Assembly (NCBI GenBank): GCA_025351645.1
Contig: JANXVN010000175.1
Coordinates: 1 to 34,971 of the forward strand
Reading direction: 5' to 3'
Source of the DNA: Ferruginibacter sp.
Lineage (GTDB): Bacteria; Bacteroidota; Bacteroidia; Chitinophagales; Chitinophagaceae
DNA: 34,971 nucleotides
Shown: in pieces, positions 17,083-25,339 of the stretch
Layout: every line of letters begins with the position of its first letter
How positions within the stretch are numbered: position 1 is the stretch's first letter
The notes under the pieces: model-generated
Seen by the model: only the letters and a program-made list of their open reading frames with translations
Database searches by the model: none
Told to the model about the DNA's origin: nothing
Translations under genes and position numbers: made by a program

Positions 17083-18634
17083 TGCAAAAATATTCGGGTA
17101 CCGATATTGTAGATGCAGTAATAATAGGCACTGGCGCAGGCGGATCGCTAATATTGTCGAGGCTTTCAAAGGCAGGGCTAAAATGGGTCGCTTTAGAAGC
17201 CGGCCCCTTTTTCAACCCTTCTACTGAATTTGCTACTGATGAAAAAGAACAGGAAAAAATATTCTGGCAATTTGAGAGGTTAAGCGCCGGCAAAAATCCG
17301 CTGGCCTTTGGCAAAAATAATTCAGGCATTGGCGTTGGTGGCTCTACTATTCATTTTACGGCTTATACGCCACGCCCGCAGCCAGATGACTTTTCGATTT
17401 ATTCAGCATTTGGCGTTGGCAATAACTGGCCCATCAATTATTACGGCCTTGAAAATTATTACGATGAACTGGAAAACTTTTTAGGCATATCCGGCCCATC
17501 GCACTACCCATGGGGCCCAAAAGAAAAAACAATTACCCGCTACAGCCTTTGCCGTTAAACGCTGCCGCACAATTGATGCAGCGAGGCTGTAATTCTTTTA
17601 AAATAAAAACTTCGCCTGCAGCTAATGCGGCATTATCTGGTGCTTATTACCAGGAACATGTTGGCTGGCGGAGGGCTTGCACCAACCGTGGCTTTTGCCA
17701 AACAGGCTGCAGCGTTGGCGCCAAAGCCAGTATGAATGTTACTTTCATCTCTTACGCCATACATTTTGGCGCCGAGGTAAGGGCTGAAAGTTTTATAACG
17801 GGCTTTGGGGGAAATGCAGCCGGCAACATAACCGCAGTAATTTATAATCGTAACGGCAAAGAAGAAAAGCAACTTTGCAAAAATGTATTTTTATGCGCTG
17901 GAGCTATCGAAACGCCAAGGTTATTATTGATGAATAATTTAGCCAACAGCAATGGGATGGTGGGCAAAAACTTTATGGCGCATGTAGGCACGCAGGTTTG
18001 GGGCGAGTTTGAAGAAATGGTACGCCCCAACAAAGGCATCCCAGGCGGATTAATATCGGAAGACATGCATCGCCCCCCCAGCACTGGCTTTGCAGGAGGG
18101 TACATTTTACAATCTATAGGCGTTATGCCTGTTACCTACGCGTCGCAATTAGCACGCAGCTCTGGCTTTTGGGGACAAGCATTGCGGGACAAGATGCGTA
18201 CCTACAACCATACCGCTGGTATCAACATGCACGGGGAATGTTTACCAAGCGAACAAAATTTTCTTGAATTGTCAGATGAAAAAGACCAGTTAGGATTACC
18301 AAAACCAAGGATACATTTCACTAACGGGGATAATGAAAATAAAATGAGTGAGCATGGCGAAAAGCTGATGGTGCAAATTTGGAAAGCTGCAGGCGCAACA
18401 AATATTATAGTGCAGCAACGCATGGCACACACCATCGGCACCTGCAGGATGAGCGATGATGAAGCCATTGGTGTTGTAAAAAGCAATGGGCAATCTTTTG
18501 AAGTATCTAATTTATATATCGCAGATAACTCCGTTTTTCCAGGGTCGCTAAGTGCCAACCCTGCATTGACTATTATGGCGATAGCATTGCGTACCGCAGA
18601 TTTATTTTTGGAACAAAAAAAGTCTCCGCTTTAA
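17082..18634 (+). pseudogene. GMC family oxidoreductase (gluconate dehydrogenase flavoprotein type), frameshifted
   Basis: Reassembled, this is a 517-residue FAD-dependent GMC enzyme that would oxidise a sugar or alcohol. Seen: GTG start overlapping the previous stop, FAD-binding VIIGTGAGGSLILSRL, the GGSTIHFTAY loop, a cysteine cluster CTNRGFCQTGC, LCAGAIETPRLLL, and the C-terminal motifs HTIGTCRM and ADNSVFPGSLSANPALTIMAIALR with the His/Asn catalytic region. At 17519-17529 (AAAAGAAAAAA) one base appears missing, so the frame changes from one ending at 17558 to the one that runs to 18634. Protein conservation is good on both sides. It probably forms a complex with the preceding small subunit. 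Confidence 0.85.
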
Positions 18635-18792
18635 GGTGGAATATCATAAATAATGTGCATAATGCAAAATATTGGATGTGTTGAAATTCAATAGTAGACA
18701 CGCAATGAAATACGGTTCTACACAAAAAATAAACAGGTAGTAAATTGCTGCTTCCCATACAGCCTGAAGCCTTTGATTGGCTGTAAGACCAG

Positions 18793-19017
18793 CAGCGTAT
18801 ACCTATTAAAAGTATACTGTAGTAAATTGAGGAGGAGCTGAATAAAGGTATGCCGTAAAAGGGAGGGACACAACCCCTTCTGACTGGCGTCAGCCGGGCG
18901 GAGATGATCACCATAGCTGCTGTATTAGCCCGGACAAAAATCTGCATGTATATTTTTGTCCGGTTAAAACGAATTATCATAAAATACCGCATCCGAAAGA
19001 ATTCTTAATTCTTAATT
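18793..19017 (-). repeat. Hairpin-bearing intergenic element, copy 2
   Basis: Inverted relative to the copy at 31355-31570. Shared blocks: AGTAAATTGAGGA, GCCGTAAAAGGGAG, GATGATCACCATAGCTGCTG and a hairpin. In this copy the hairpin at 18930-18963 has a perfect 12-bp stem (CCGGACAAAAAT/ATTTTTGTCCGG) with a 10-nt loop. About 36 bp beyond the hairpin both copies carry AATTAAGAATT, read in the element's direction. The MITE at 19018 was inserted at this end. It follows the GMC gene and could influence its mRNA end, but no T tract marks it as a terminator. Confidence 0.75.
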
Positions 19018-19108
19018 CAATGCCGTTAAGTTAAGGATTAAAATGTTTGTCTTTACCTCACCCTAACCCTCTCCAAAGGAGAGGAAAGGTCTTAACTTAA
19101 CAGCATTG
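19018..19108 (+). mobile_element. 91-bp MITE-like element, copy 2
   Basis: Same length and same terminal inverted repeats as copy 1 (left end perfect, right end with one change: CAGCATTG). It has the same internal palindrome and four differences in total over 91 bp by hand alignment. Flanks ATTCTTAATT (19008-19017) and ATACTTAATT (19109-19118) agree at nine of ten positions and look like an aged 10-bp target duplication. It ends 24 bp before the start codon of the second GH1-like gene. Confidence 0.88.
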
Positions 19109-19132
19109 ATACTTAATTCTTAATTAAAGCAA

Positions 19133-20476
19133 ATGGCGGCAAAAAGTTTCCTTACAATCATCGATAAAAAATACGGCGTAGGTGCCAGTTACCAGGGCGA
19201 TCAATTTGGTGGCAGCACCGGGCATGATGGAAGCGGAATGCCGCAAAATAACCTTCGTAATTTTATGTTTGCAACAGGCATTGAATGCAGCAACCCAACC
19301 ATTGGGCATGGCAAAATACGGCGTGATTTATTAGAAGAATGCGGGCACTATGAGCACTGGAAAAAAGACCTGCAACTGGTACGTTCCATGGGCTTGAATG
19401 TATTGCGGTATGGCTTGCCGTATCATTTAGTAAATAAATCGGAAGGGCGCTACGATTGGAGCTTTGCAGACCTGGCAATGAACGAGATAAAAAGACTTAA
19501 GATTACGCCCATACTGGATTTTATGCATTTTGGCATACCGGATTGGATAGGCAATTTTCAAAACCCCGACCTGCCTATTTTATTTGCAAACTATGCAGCA
19601 GCAGTTGCTCAACGCTACCCATGGATTAGGTTTTATACACCCGTAAATGAAATATTTGTTACCGCAAAATTAAGCGCTAAAGAAGGTATATGGAACGAGC
19701 AGTTAAAGACTGACAAAGGCTTTGTAACAGCCATTAAAAATATTGTTGCTGCAAGCATTCTAGCTACCCACCAAATTGCAAAGCAACGCCCGGATTGTGT
19801 GATTGTACAAAGCGAAAGCGCTGAATATTTACATGAAGCAACGGTGTGCAAAAGCGCAGCTACAACGCTCATCAACAAGCTTCGTTTCCTATCGTTGGAT
19901 TTATTGTACGCACACCCGCCTGATGCCGATGTATGCATGTATTTATTAGATAACGGCCTAACCAGAAAAGAATATGAATGGTTTATGAAGGGCGAGCCGC
20001 CAGGGTACCAGGTGATGGGCAACGACTATTATGGCCGCAACGAACAGATAAAAATGCCGGATGGGAACATAGTAAACATTGCCGATGTATTGGGTTGGTA
20101 CCAGATAACAAAAACTTATTACGACCGCTATAAAAAACCGGTAATGCACACCGAAACAAATGTTTTTGATGCGCAGGAAGCACCCATGTGGCTGTGGAAA
20201 CAATGGATGAATATTTTACAGATTAGAAAAGATGGCATTCCTGTTTTGGGCTTTACCTGGTACAGCTTGATAGACCAGGTGGATTGGGATATTGGGCTTG
20301 CAGAAAAGCGAGGGAAAATTAATGAATGCGGGCTGTTTGATATGGACAGGAACCCCCACCCTGTTGCGGCTGCTTATAAAACTTTACTGAAAGAATTTGG
20401 GCAAATAACTATTGTGCCGTACGGAGAGATGTTTGAGATAACACAAAAAGAAGCAAGCCTTAAAGCGCAGGTGTAA
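19133..20476 (+). CDS. GH1-like (clan GH-A) glycosidase-related protein, copy B
   Basis: This 447-residue TIM-barrel protein is related to family 1 glycosidases. Seen: FMFATGIECSNPTI as strand 1, LNVLRYGLPYHLVNKSEGRYDW, the acid/base motif FYTPVNEIF (E173), QVMGNDYYGRNEQ and the candidate nucleophile PVMHTETNVF (E341) followed by GFTWYSLIDQVDWDIGL. It has no signal peptide. It has the same general plan as the 8787-9959 product but with an extra N-terminal segment of about 40 residues. Its start codon lies 24 bp after a MITE-like element. It is in the direction of the SDR/GMC genes but 498 bp away. Substrate unknown; the sugar oxidation genes nearby hint at an intracellular glycoside. Confidence 0.8.
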   Translation: MAAKSFLTIIDKKYGVGASYQGDQFGGSTGHDGSGMPQNNLRNFMFATGIECSNPTIGHGKIRRDLLEECGHYEHWKKDLQLVRSMGLNVLRYGLPYHLVNKSEGRYDWSFADLAMNEIKRLKITPILDFMHFGIPDWIGNFQNPDLPILFANYAAAVAQRYPWIRFYTPVNEIFVTAKLSAKEGIWNEQLKTDKGFVTAIKNIVAASILATHQIAKQRPDCVIVQSESAEYLHEATVCKSAATTLINKLRFLSLDLLYAHPPDADVCMYLLDNGLTRKEYEWFMKGEPPGYQVMGNDYYGRNEQIKMPDGNIVNIADVLGWYQITKTYYDRYKKPVMHTETNVFDAQEAPMWLWKQWMNILQIRKDGIPVLGFTWYSLIDQVDWDIGLAEKRGKINECGLFDMDRNPHPVAAAYKTLLKEFGQITIVPYGEMFEITQKEASLKAQV

Positions 20477-20523
20477 AGCCACCTATACATTTACCAAAAA
20501 GTGCGCTTGACAATCAAAATTAC

Positions 20524-20551
20524 AAGGCCTCCAATTTTAAATGGAGGCCTT
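20524..20551. terminator. Bidirectional hairpin terminator
   Basis: AAGGCCTCCA and TGGAGGCCTT form a perfect 10-bp stem, followed by TATATTTTTA on the plus side. It lies between the convergent GH1-like gene and the catalase gene and can serve both. Confidence 0.85.
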
Positions 20552-20582
20552 ATATTTTTAAATTTATTGCTGCTTGTATAAT

Positions 20583-22775
20583 TTACGCAGGCACTTTCCT
20601 AGGTGCTTCCCTGTTCCAAAAACGATGCTGGCTTATAGCTGCTATAAACTGCGTAGCCAGCGTATTGGTATCGTCTGTAATTATAATCCCTTCTGCCATT
20701 ACTGTTTCATTACTGCTATCTGCAGGCAGGTTCTTACCAAAGTAAGTTTGCTCTAAAACCTGTATTGCTGCTGTATCTGTAGCAATTGCCTTGCAATGTT
20801 TGTAAGCCTGGTTTAAAAAATGCAATGCATCGGGGTTAGCGCACAAAGTACCAACACTATTAATTCCGCCTGGTACATAAACAGCATCGTACAGAACAGA
20901 TGCGGTTGTTAGCAAGCTTTCATTTGGCGTTATCTCCGTATCATTTTCACTCATAAAAGTGCCCAATTTATCAGCAACAATTACTACTACTGCGCCCGCT
21001 GCTTTCAATGCATCCTGAACAATCATCAAAGATTTTTCATCTACGCCTTCGCAAGCGAGTAAGGCAACTTTGCGGGTTTTGATAGAATCTTTTGGCGTAT
21101 TCACCATGCTCAACGCTGCAGATTTTTCTAAGGACGACTTAAATTCTTCAGACTGATAAAATTCAGGATCAGCATCTGCACCAAAGCTTTGGTTAAGCTG
21201 CACCAAATTTTTTGGTATGTGCAAACCTAAATTATAAGCCACGCCTGCCGCTAAAGATTTATCAATTTTCGCCAATATCGCCAGTATCCTTTCTCTTATT
21301 GCAATGGTTTGTACTTTGCCTAACTCAAAAGATAAAGCATTGATAATGTGGTCTTTTTCCGGTGTTGACTGGCTATTAAAAAACAACGTAGCCTGGCTGT
21401 AATGATCAATGAAACTTTTACTCCTTGCCCTTACTTTATTAGCGTCTATGCGTTCGGGGTAGCTTGTAAAACCGCCTTCGCTTGCCTTTGCCTGTGCCGG
21501 ATAATTGCCACCTAAAGAATTTGGGCTGTAACTAACATTGCCGGTATTAATTGTTTGCCGCATGTGCCCGTCACGCTGGTTATTATGCAATGGCACTATC
21601 GGCCTGTTAATGGGTATTTCATGAAAATTAGGGCCGCCTAAACGCAATAATTGCGTATCAGTGTAACTAAATAAACGGCCTTGTAACAGTGGGTCGTTTG
21701 TAAAATCAATACCAGGTACCACATGGCCTAAATGGTAAGCTACTTGTTCTGTTTCCGCATGAAAGTTATCAGGGTTACGGTTCAGCGTCATCTTGCCAAT
21801 CCTTTGCACAGGCACCAATTCTTCCGGTATCAGTTTAGTAGGGTCCAATAAATCGAATTCATATTTATGCTCATCTTCTTCGGGCACTATTTGCACGCCC
21901 AGTTCCCATTCGGGAAAATTGCCGCTATCAATTGCTTCCCATAAATCGCGGCGATGAAAATCAGAATCTTTTCCAGAAATAATTTGCGCTTCGTCCCACG
22001 CAACAGCATGCACGCCCAGTAAGGGTTTCCAATGAAATTTTACAAAGCAGCTAACGCCTTGTTCGTTCACCAACCTAAACGTATGCACGCCAAAACCTTC
22101 CATCATACGCAGGCTCCTTGGCAATGCACGGTCGCTCATTACCCACATAATCATGTGTGCCGATTCTGGCACCAGCGAAATAAAATCCCAAAAAGTATCA
22201 TGTGCCGAAGCGGCTTGTGGCATGCCATTGTGCGGCTCAGGTTTTACGGCATGTACCAGGTCGGGAAACTTGATGGCATCTTGAATAAAAAATACGGGCA
22301 TGTTGTTACCTACCAAATCAAAATTGCCTTCTTGTGTGTAAAATTTAACTGCAAAACCACGTACGTCCCTTGCCAAATCTGTTGATCCCTTAGAGCCTGC
22401 AACCGTTGAAAACCTTACAAAAACTGGTGTTTCAATAGAGGTATCCGTTAAAAATTTTGCCTTGGTATGTTTAGCAAAAGATTCATACACTTTAAAAACA
22501 CCATGTGCACCAGAACCACGGGCATGCACCACACGCTCAGGAATGCGTTCATGGTCGAAGTGTGTAATTTTCTCCCGCAAAATAAAATCTTCTAAAAGCG
22601 AAGGTCCGCGGTCTCCCACTTTTAAAGAGTTATTGTCATCATTTACTTTAAGGCCCTGGTTAGTAGTTAAAAATTCTCCGCCATCAAAAGCTTTTTGCGG
22701 TTCAAGTGCCGCCACTTTTTTATTGGTTGGCTTTTCGTCCGTTAGTTTTGCCGGAACATTGTTTTTACTTGCCAT
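20583..22775 (-). CDS. katE: Large-subunit catalase HPII with C-terminal class I glutamine amidotransferase-like domain
   Basis: This 730-residue clade 2 catalase breaks hydrogen peroxide into water and oxygen. Seen: catalytic H84 in RVVHARGSGAHG, the distal-side stretch RFSTVAGSKGSTDLARDVRGFAVKFYT, N157 in DLVGNNMPVFF and the proximal haem-ligand Y371 in RLFSYTDTQ. After about residue 560 comes the DJ-1/PfpI-like domain (KVALLACEGVDEKSLMIVQDALKAAGA, AVYVPGGINSVGTL) characteristic of large-subunit enzymes. Length is normal for HPII. It is cytoplasmic and stands as a single minus-strand gene with its own terminator. Together with the DUF2383 protein and YghA-like SDR, it suggests a stationary-phase or desiccation-stress setting. 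Confidence 0.97.
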   Translation of the reverse strand: MASKNNVPAKLTDEKPTNKKVAALEPQKAFDGGEFLTTNQGLKVNDDNNSLKVGDRGPSLLEDFILREKITHFDHERIPERVVHARGSGAHGVFKVYESFAKHTKAKFLTDTSIETPVFVRFSTVAGSKGSTDLARDVRGFAVKFYTQEGNFDLVGNNMPVFFIQDAIKFPDLVHAVKPEPHNGMPQAASAHDTFWDFISLVPESAHMIMWVMSDRALPRSLRMMEGFGVHTFRLVNEQGVSCFVKFHWKPLLGVHAVAWDEAQIISGKDSDFHRRDLWEAIDSGNFPEWELGVQIVPEEDEHKYEFDLLDPTKLIPEELVPVQRIGKMTLNRNPDNFHAETEQVAYHLGHVVPGIDFTNDPLLQGRLFSYTDTQLLRLGGPNFHEIPINRPIVPLHNNQRDGHMRQTINTGNVSYSPNSLGGNYPAQAKASEGGFTSYPERIDANKVRARSKSFIDHYSQATLFFNSQSTPEKDHIINALSFELGKVQTIAIRERILAILAKIDKSLAAGVAYNLGLHIPKNLVQLNQSFGADADPEFYQSEEFKSSLEKSAALSMVNTPKDSIKTRKVALLACEGVDEKSLMIVQDALKAAGAVVVIVADKLGTFMSENDTEITPNESLLTTASVLYDAVYVPGGINSVGTLCANPDALHFLNQAYKHCKAIATDTAAIQVLEQTYFGKNLPADSSNETVMAEGIIITDDTNTLATQFIAAISQHRFWNREAPRKVPA

Positions 22776-22954
22776 AATTATAGTTGTTTACCAAATAATA
22801 GAAATTTTAATGCCATTCCATTACATAGATGATAATTAAGTCATAGTGTATAAAACGCGACCTTAAATAAACAATATCTGTACGGTTTGGGAAATTTTAT
22901 CCTTACCTGTGGAGAAAATGTTGTAGCCCTTGCCAGCTGGTTAATAGATGATAT

Positions 22955-23330
22955 TGGGGCGCACCTGCGGCCGGGCTATACACTACAATCTTTTTTTGCG
23001 GTGGCCGACAAAAAAAGGATTTTCGTTCCTATCCCTTGCGCTTCAATCTGAGGAGTATTGGCATAAAATAATATTTTTAAATGATGGGCGTTTTCAAACT
23101 TGCCGTAAACCAGTCAGACGACGGCGTCAGGCTAGTTACTCGGACCCTTTGCAAACTTATCGTAACCAGTCAGACGAGGGCGTCAGGCTGGTTGCTAGGC
23201 TCTCTTTGCAAACTTATCTTAAAAAGTGAGAAGATGGTGTCAGGCTGGTTACTAGGCCCTCTTTGTAAACTTGCCTTAACCAGTCAGACGAGGGCGTCAG
23301 ACTGGTTAAGGCAAGTTTATCAACACTTAT
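22955..23330 (+). repeat. Composite REP-like element with tandem palindromes, locus 2
   Basis: It starts with the REP-like core (about 22955-23045: GGCCGGGCTATACACTACAA, then GGTGGCCGACAAAAAAAGGA) that matches locus 1 in the opposite orientation. It continues into four tandem 57-bp palindromic units (23091-23318). Open frames crossing it are repeat artefacts. It lies between the catalase gene and the helical-repeat gene. Confidence 0.85.
23091..23318 (+). repeat. Four tandem 57-bp palindromic units
   Basis: Units start at 23091, 23148, 23205 and 23262, each exactly 57 bp. Each begins TTTnnAAACTT and contains a dyad built on CCAGTCAGACG and CGTCAGACTGG or variants of it. The last unit forms the best hairpin: arms 23267-23290 and 23295-23318 pair at 23 of 24 positions around AGGG. 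The third unit is the most degenerate (AAGTGAGAAGATGG). The central mismatch is A opposite A in both this unit and locus 1. Confidence 0.9.
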
Positions 23331-23412
23331 AGAAAACCTTTTTAGAAGTGGCTAAAAAGGTAAGCCTGCAGTTGAAGAGCAATAGTTACAGCGTATCATA
23401 AACATAACAAAT

Positions 23413-24072
23413 TTAAGAAGCCGCAATTTCCTTAAGCGCCCTCAATAGCCTGCCAGCAAGCTTATTAGCCGTAGCCAATTTGTTACCCTTAAATACGGGC
23501 TTCATTATCTGCGGCAACGCTAATGCGGCCACGGCAAATTCTTTAGCCTCAATATCCTTATGCAGCACATCGCAAACCTGCGCCGCTAATTGTGTGTAAT
23601 AAAATTTATTGTCCATTAATTTCAATAGTTCAACAGGGTAATTTTTTATTAATTTATAGGCTGCGTCCAACTGGTCATCTTTGCCATTCCTTACAAGTGC
23701 CTCTGCCAATTTTAAATCTGCCAAAGTACTGGTACCGCTACGGGAATTTTGTGCCTTGCAATATTTTACCACTATCTTATAAAAATGAGCCGCTCTTTCA
23801 AAATAATGCTGTTTCAGGTAGTAGTCGCCCAATTTTTCCTGCGCTAAAATAACGCTGGTATGTTCTGTAGGAAAATCTTCTATTACCCTTGTCAATAAGC
23901 CCACGCCAACATCCTGCACATTTTGCTGGTTATTGTCCAGCAGCAGCCCGCCTTGCAGTTGCATATAATCTGCCTTGTTGGTGGGGTCTCGGGTATGCTT
24001 CAAATATTTTTCAAACTTAGCATCGATATCGCCGCTCCAGGTGCGGTTAGTGTACCATTCACTTTTCATCAT
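23413..24072 (-). CDS. Hypothetical helical-repeat (TPR-like) protein
   Basis: I do not recognise a named family. The 219-residue protein is mostly helical, with TPR-like helix pairs such as VILAQEKLGDYYLKQHYFERAAHFYKIVVKY, LADLKLAEALVRNGKDDQLDAAYKLI and KDIEAKEFAVAALALP, and no signal peptide. It probably binds a partner protein. A longer frame reaches 24183, but the first 37 codons of that version run across the terminator hairpin of the preceding gene at 24141-24171. The start at MMKSEWYTNRTW (24072, or 24069) is therefore preferred. Confidence 0.7.
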   Translation of the reverse strand: MMKSEWYTNRTWSGDIDAKFEKYLKHTRDPTNKADYMQLQGGLLLDNNQQNVQDVGVGLLTRVIEDFPTEHTSVILAQEKLGDYYLKQHYFERAAHFYKIVVKYCKAQNSRSGTSTLADLKLAEALVRNGKDDQLDAAYKLIKNYPVELLKLMDNKFYYTQLAAQVCDVLHKDIEAKEFAVAALALPQIMKPVFKGNKLATANKLAGRLLRALKEIAAS

Positions 24073-24140
24073 AGTGCTGCAAATATAAACATTTGGCAAT
24101 GGCCTGCAACCATACGCCAACGCCTGGCATATACCCATAA

Positions 24141-24171
24141 AAAAGCTCCGGCGACAAATTCCGGAGCTTTT
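24141..24171 (-). terminator. Hairpin terminator after the lipoprotein gene
   Basis: AAAAGCTCCGG (24141-24151) and CCGGAGCTTTT (24161-24171) form a perfect 11-bp stem. The flanking A tract at 24137-24144 becomes the U tract in the minus-strand transcript. It ends the minus-strand lipoprotein gene 17 bp after its stop. Confidence 0.88.
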
Positions 24172-24187
24172 AGACTGAACCAATTAC

Positions 24188-24913
24188 CTACTTCGTAATG
24201 GTACCGTTTTGAATAAATTTAATCTGCACATTCTTTATAGAATCTGTTGCTGCAGGGTTGCCTACTAATAAAATTGTATAAACTTTTCCTTCATCCACAG
24301 CTATGGTACGGTTGGCGTTTATTTTATCGCCATTTGTTACGCCAATAGCAATATTGCCGGCACTAATTTTTGTAAAAGCAGATACGCTAGCAAAAGGGGC
24401 ATTCATGCTTACTACATTGCTGCCATTTGATGCTATTGTAACCAAAGGCGTAGCGCTGGAATCGGCAATGGCATTAATGTAACGTACAAAAGCCTGCCCA
24501 GGAGAAGCCATTAAACTATATAAACTATCATTTACAACAACATTTTTATAGCTGCCATTGTAGCCTACTATAAACAACGAATAATACACGCTATCGGCAA
24601 AGGTTTGGGTGCTGGTTGCCATGGGCGTACCCATGTTAACATCAAACGATTTTACTTGCCTGCTACCAATATAAACGGGCAAATAACTACCGGTAAAGCT
24701 TGTATAGCCCAAAGGCAGGTTTGTTAAATTATTACCAGAGAGCGTAATGGCAACAGCATTTTTGTCTGCAGCTAAATTAAAAGCCATCAAACCAGCCGCA
24801 GGTGTACGCTGATTAGAATCGTTTTTTTTACAAGCACTAAAAACAAGCGCTATCAGTAATGCTCCAACAATAGGGTATACATTACGGCGAAGGGTTTGAA
24901 ACATTTTTTCCAT
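24188..24913 (-). CDS. DUF4397-like lipoprotein
   Basis: This 241-residue exported lipoprotein has a hydrophobic signal (about 11-27) ending in the lipobox LVFSAC with lipidated C28, followed by KKND. The body is beta-rich with repeats of the form FVRYINAIADSSATPLVTIASNG and FTKISAGNIAIGVTNGD. This resembles DUF4397-type proteins common in Bacteroidota, often surface-exposed. Function unknown. It has its own terminator and no obvious operon partner. Confidence 0.75.
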   Translation of the reverse strand: MEKMFQTLRRNVYPIVGALLIALVFSACKKNDSNQRTPAAGLMAFNLAADKNAVAITLSGNNLTNLPLGYTSFTGSYLPVYIGSRQVKSFDVNMGTPMATSTQTFADSVYYSLFIVGYNGSYKNVVVNDSLYSLMASPGQAFVRYINAIADSSATPLVTIASNGSNVVSMNAPFASVSAFTKISAGNIAIGVTNGDKINANRTIAVDEGKVYTILLVGNPAATDSIKNVQIKFIQNGTITK

Positions 24914-25339
24914 ACTAAAATTTTAAAAAAAATTACAAAATATAATTTTATTCCACTGAGTAAAAATGATGCCATTACCTCCTAAAAAAATACTAAAGCT
25001 TTTATAAAAAGAAGTATTAACATTAGTTTGTAACAATAAAGCTACCTATTATAATGAGGCTGTACCTGTTGTTAAATATTTTAACAATATGGAAATAAGG
25101 GCAGGAATTGCTGCCATCTATATAAACTTTATGGAAAAAATTACGGTTGAGGCTAAGGTTTATAAAATGCTGGTTACTATCTAGCAGTCATTTTATAGAT
25201 GAAATACTACCGCTCCTTATAAAACTTATGAGCGGTTTGTTATAGAATGTTTTTACTTTTAACAATTGAAATTTTTAAACACCACAGCCATTAATTATTG
25301 CTTATCTTTTAGCAACAATATCTTTAATTCAATTTTATT
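24914..25339. other. Intergenic region between divergent lipoprotein and rmuC genes
   Basis: No gene is recognised. It includes a weak hairpin ACCGCTC/GAGCGGT at 25209-25236 followed by TTGTTATAG, and an A/T-rich dyad TTGTTAAATATTTTAACAA near 25069-25087. Promoters for both flanking genes must lie here, but I could not place them with confidence. Confidence 0.4.

Noticed and set aside
18573-18992. Minus-strand 139-codon frame
   Set aside because: It overlaps the end of the GMC gene and the intergenic repeat element, and shows no recognisable domain.
23091-23318. CRISPR array
   Set aside because: There are no short identical repeats separated by unique spacers; the whole 57-bp unit repeats and no cas gene is near.
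22948-23332. Plus-strand open frames of 83-93 codons over the tandem array
   Set aside because: The frames consist of translated 57-bp repeats (57 is divisible by three, so frames stay open), not a gene.
24073-24183. N-terminal extension of the helical-repeat protein
   Set aside because: The extension runs through the perfect terminator hairpin of the preceding lipoprotein gene.
25089-25184. 31-residue plus-strand frame in the lipoprotein-rmuC gap
   Set aside because: Too short, with no family resemblance or clear ribosome-binding context.
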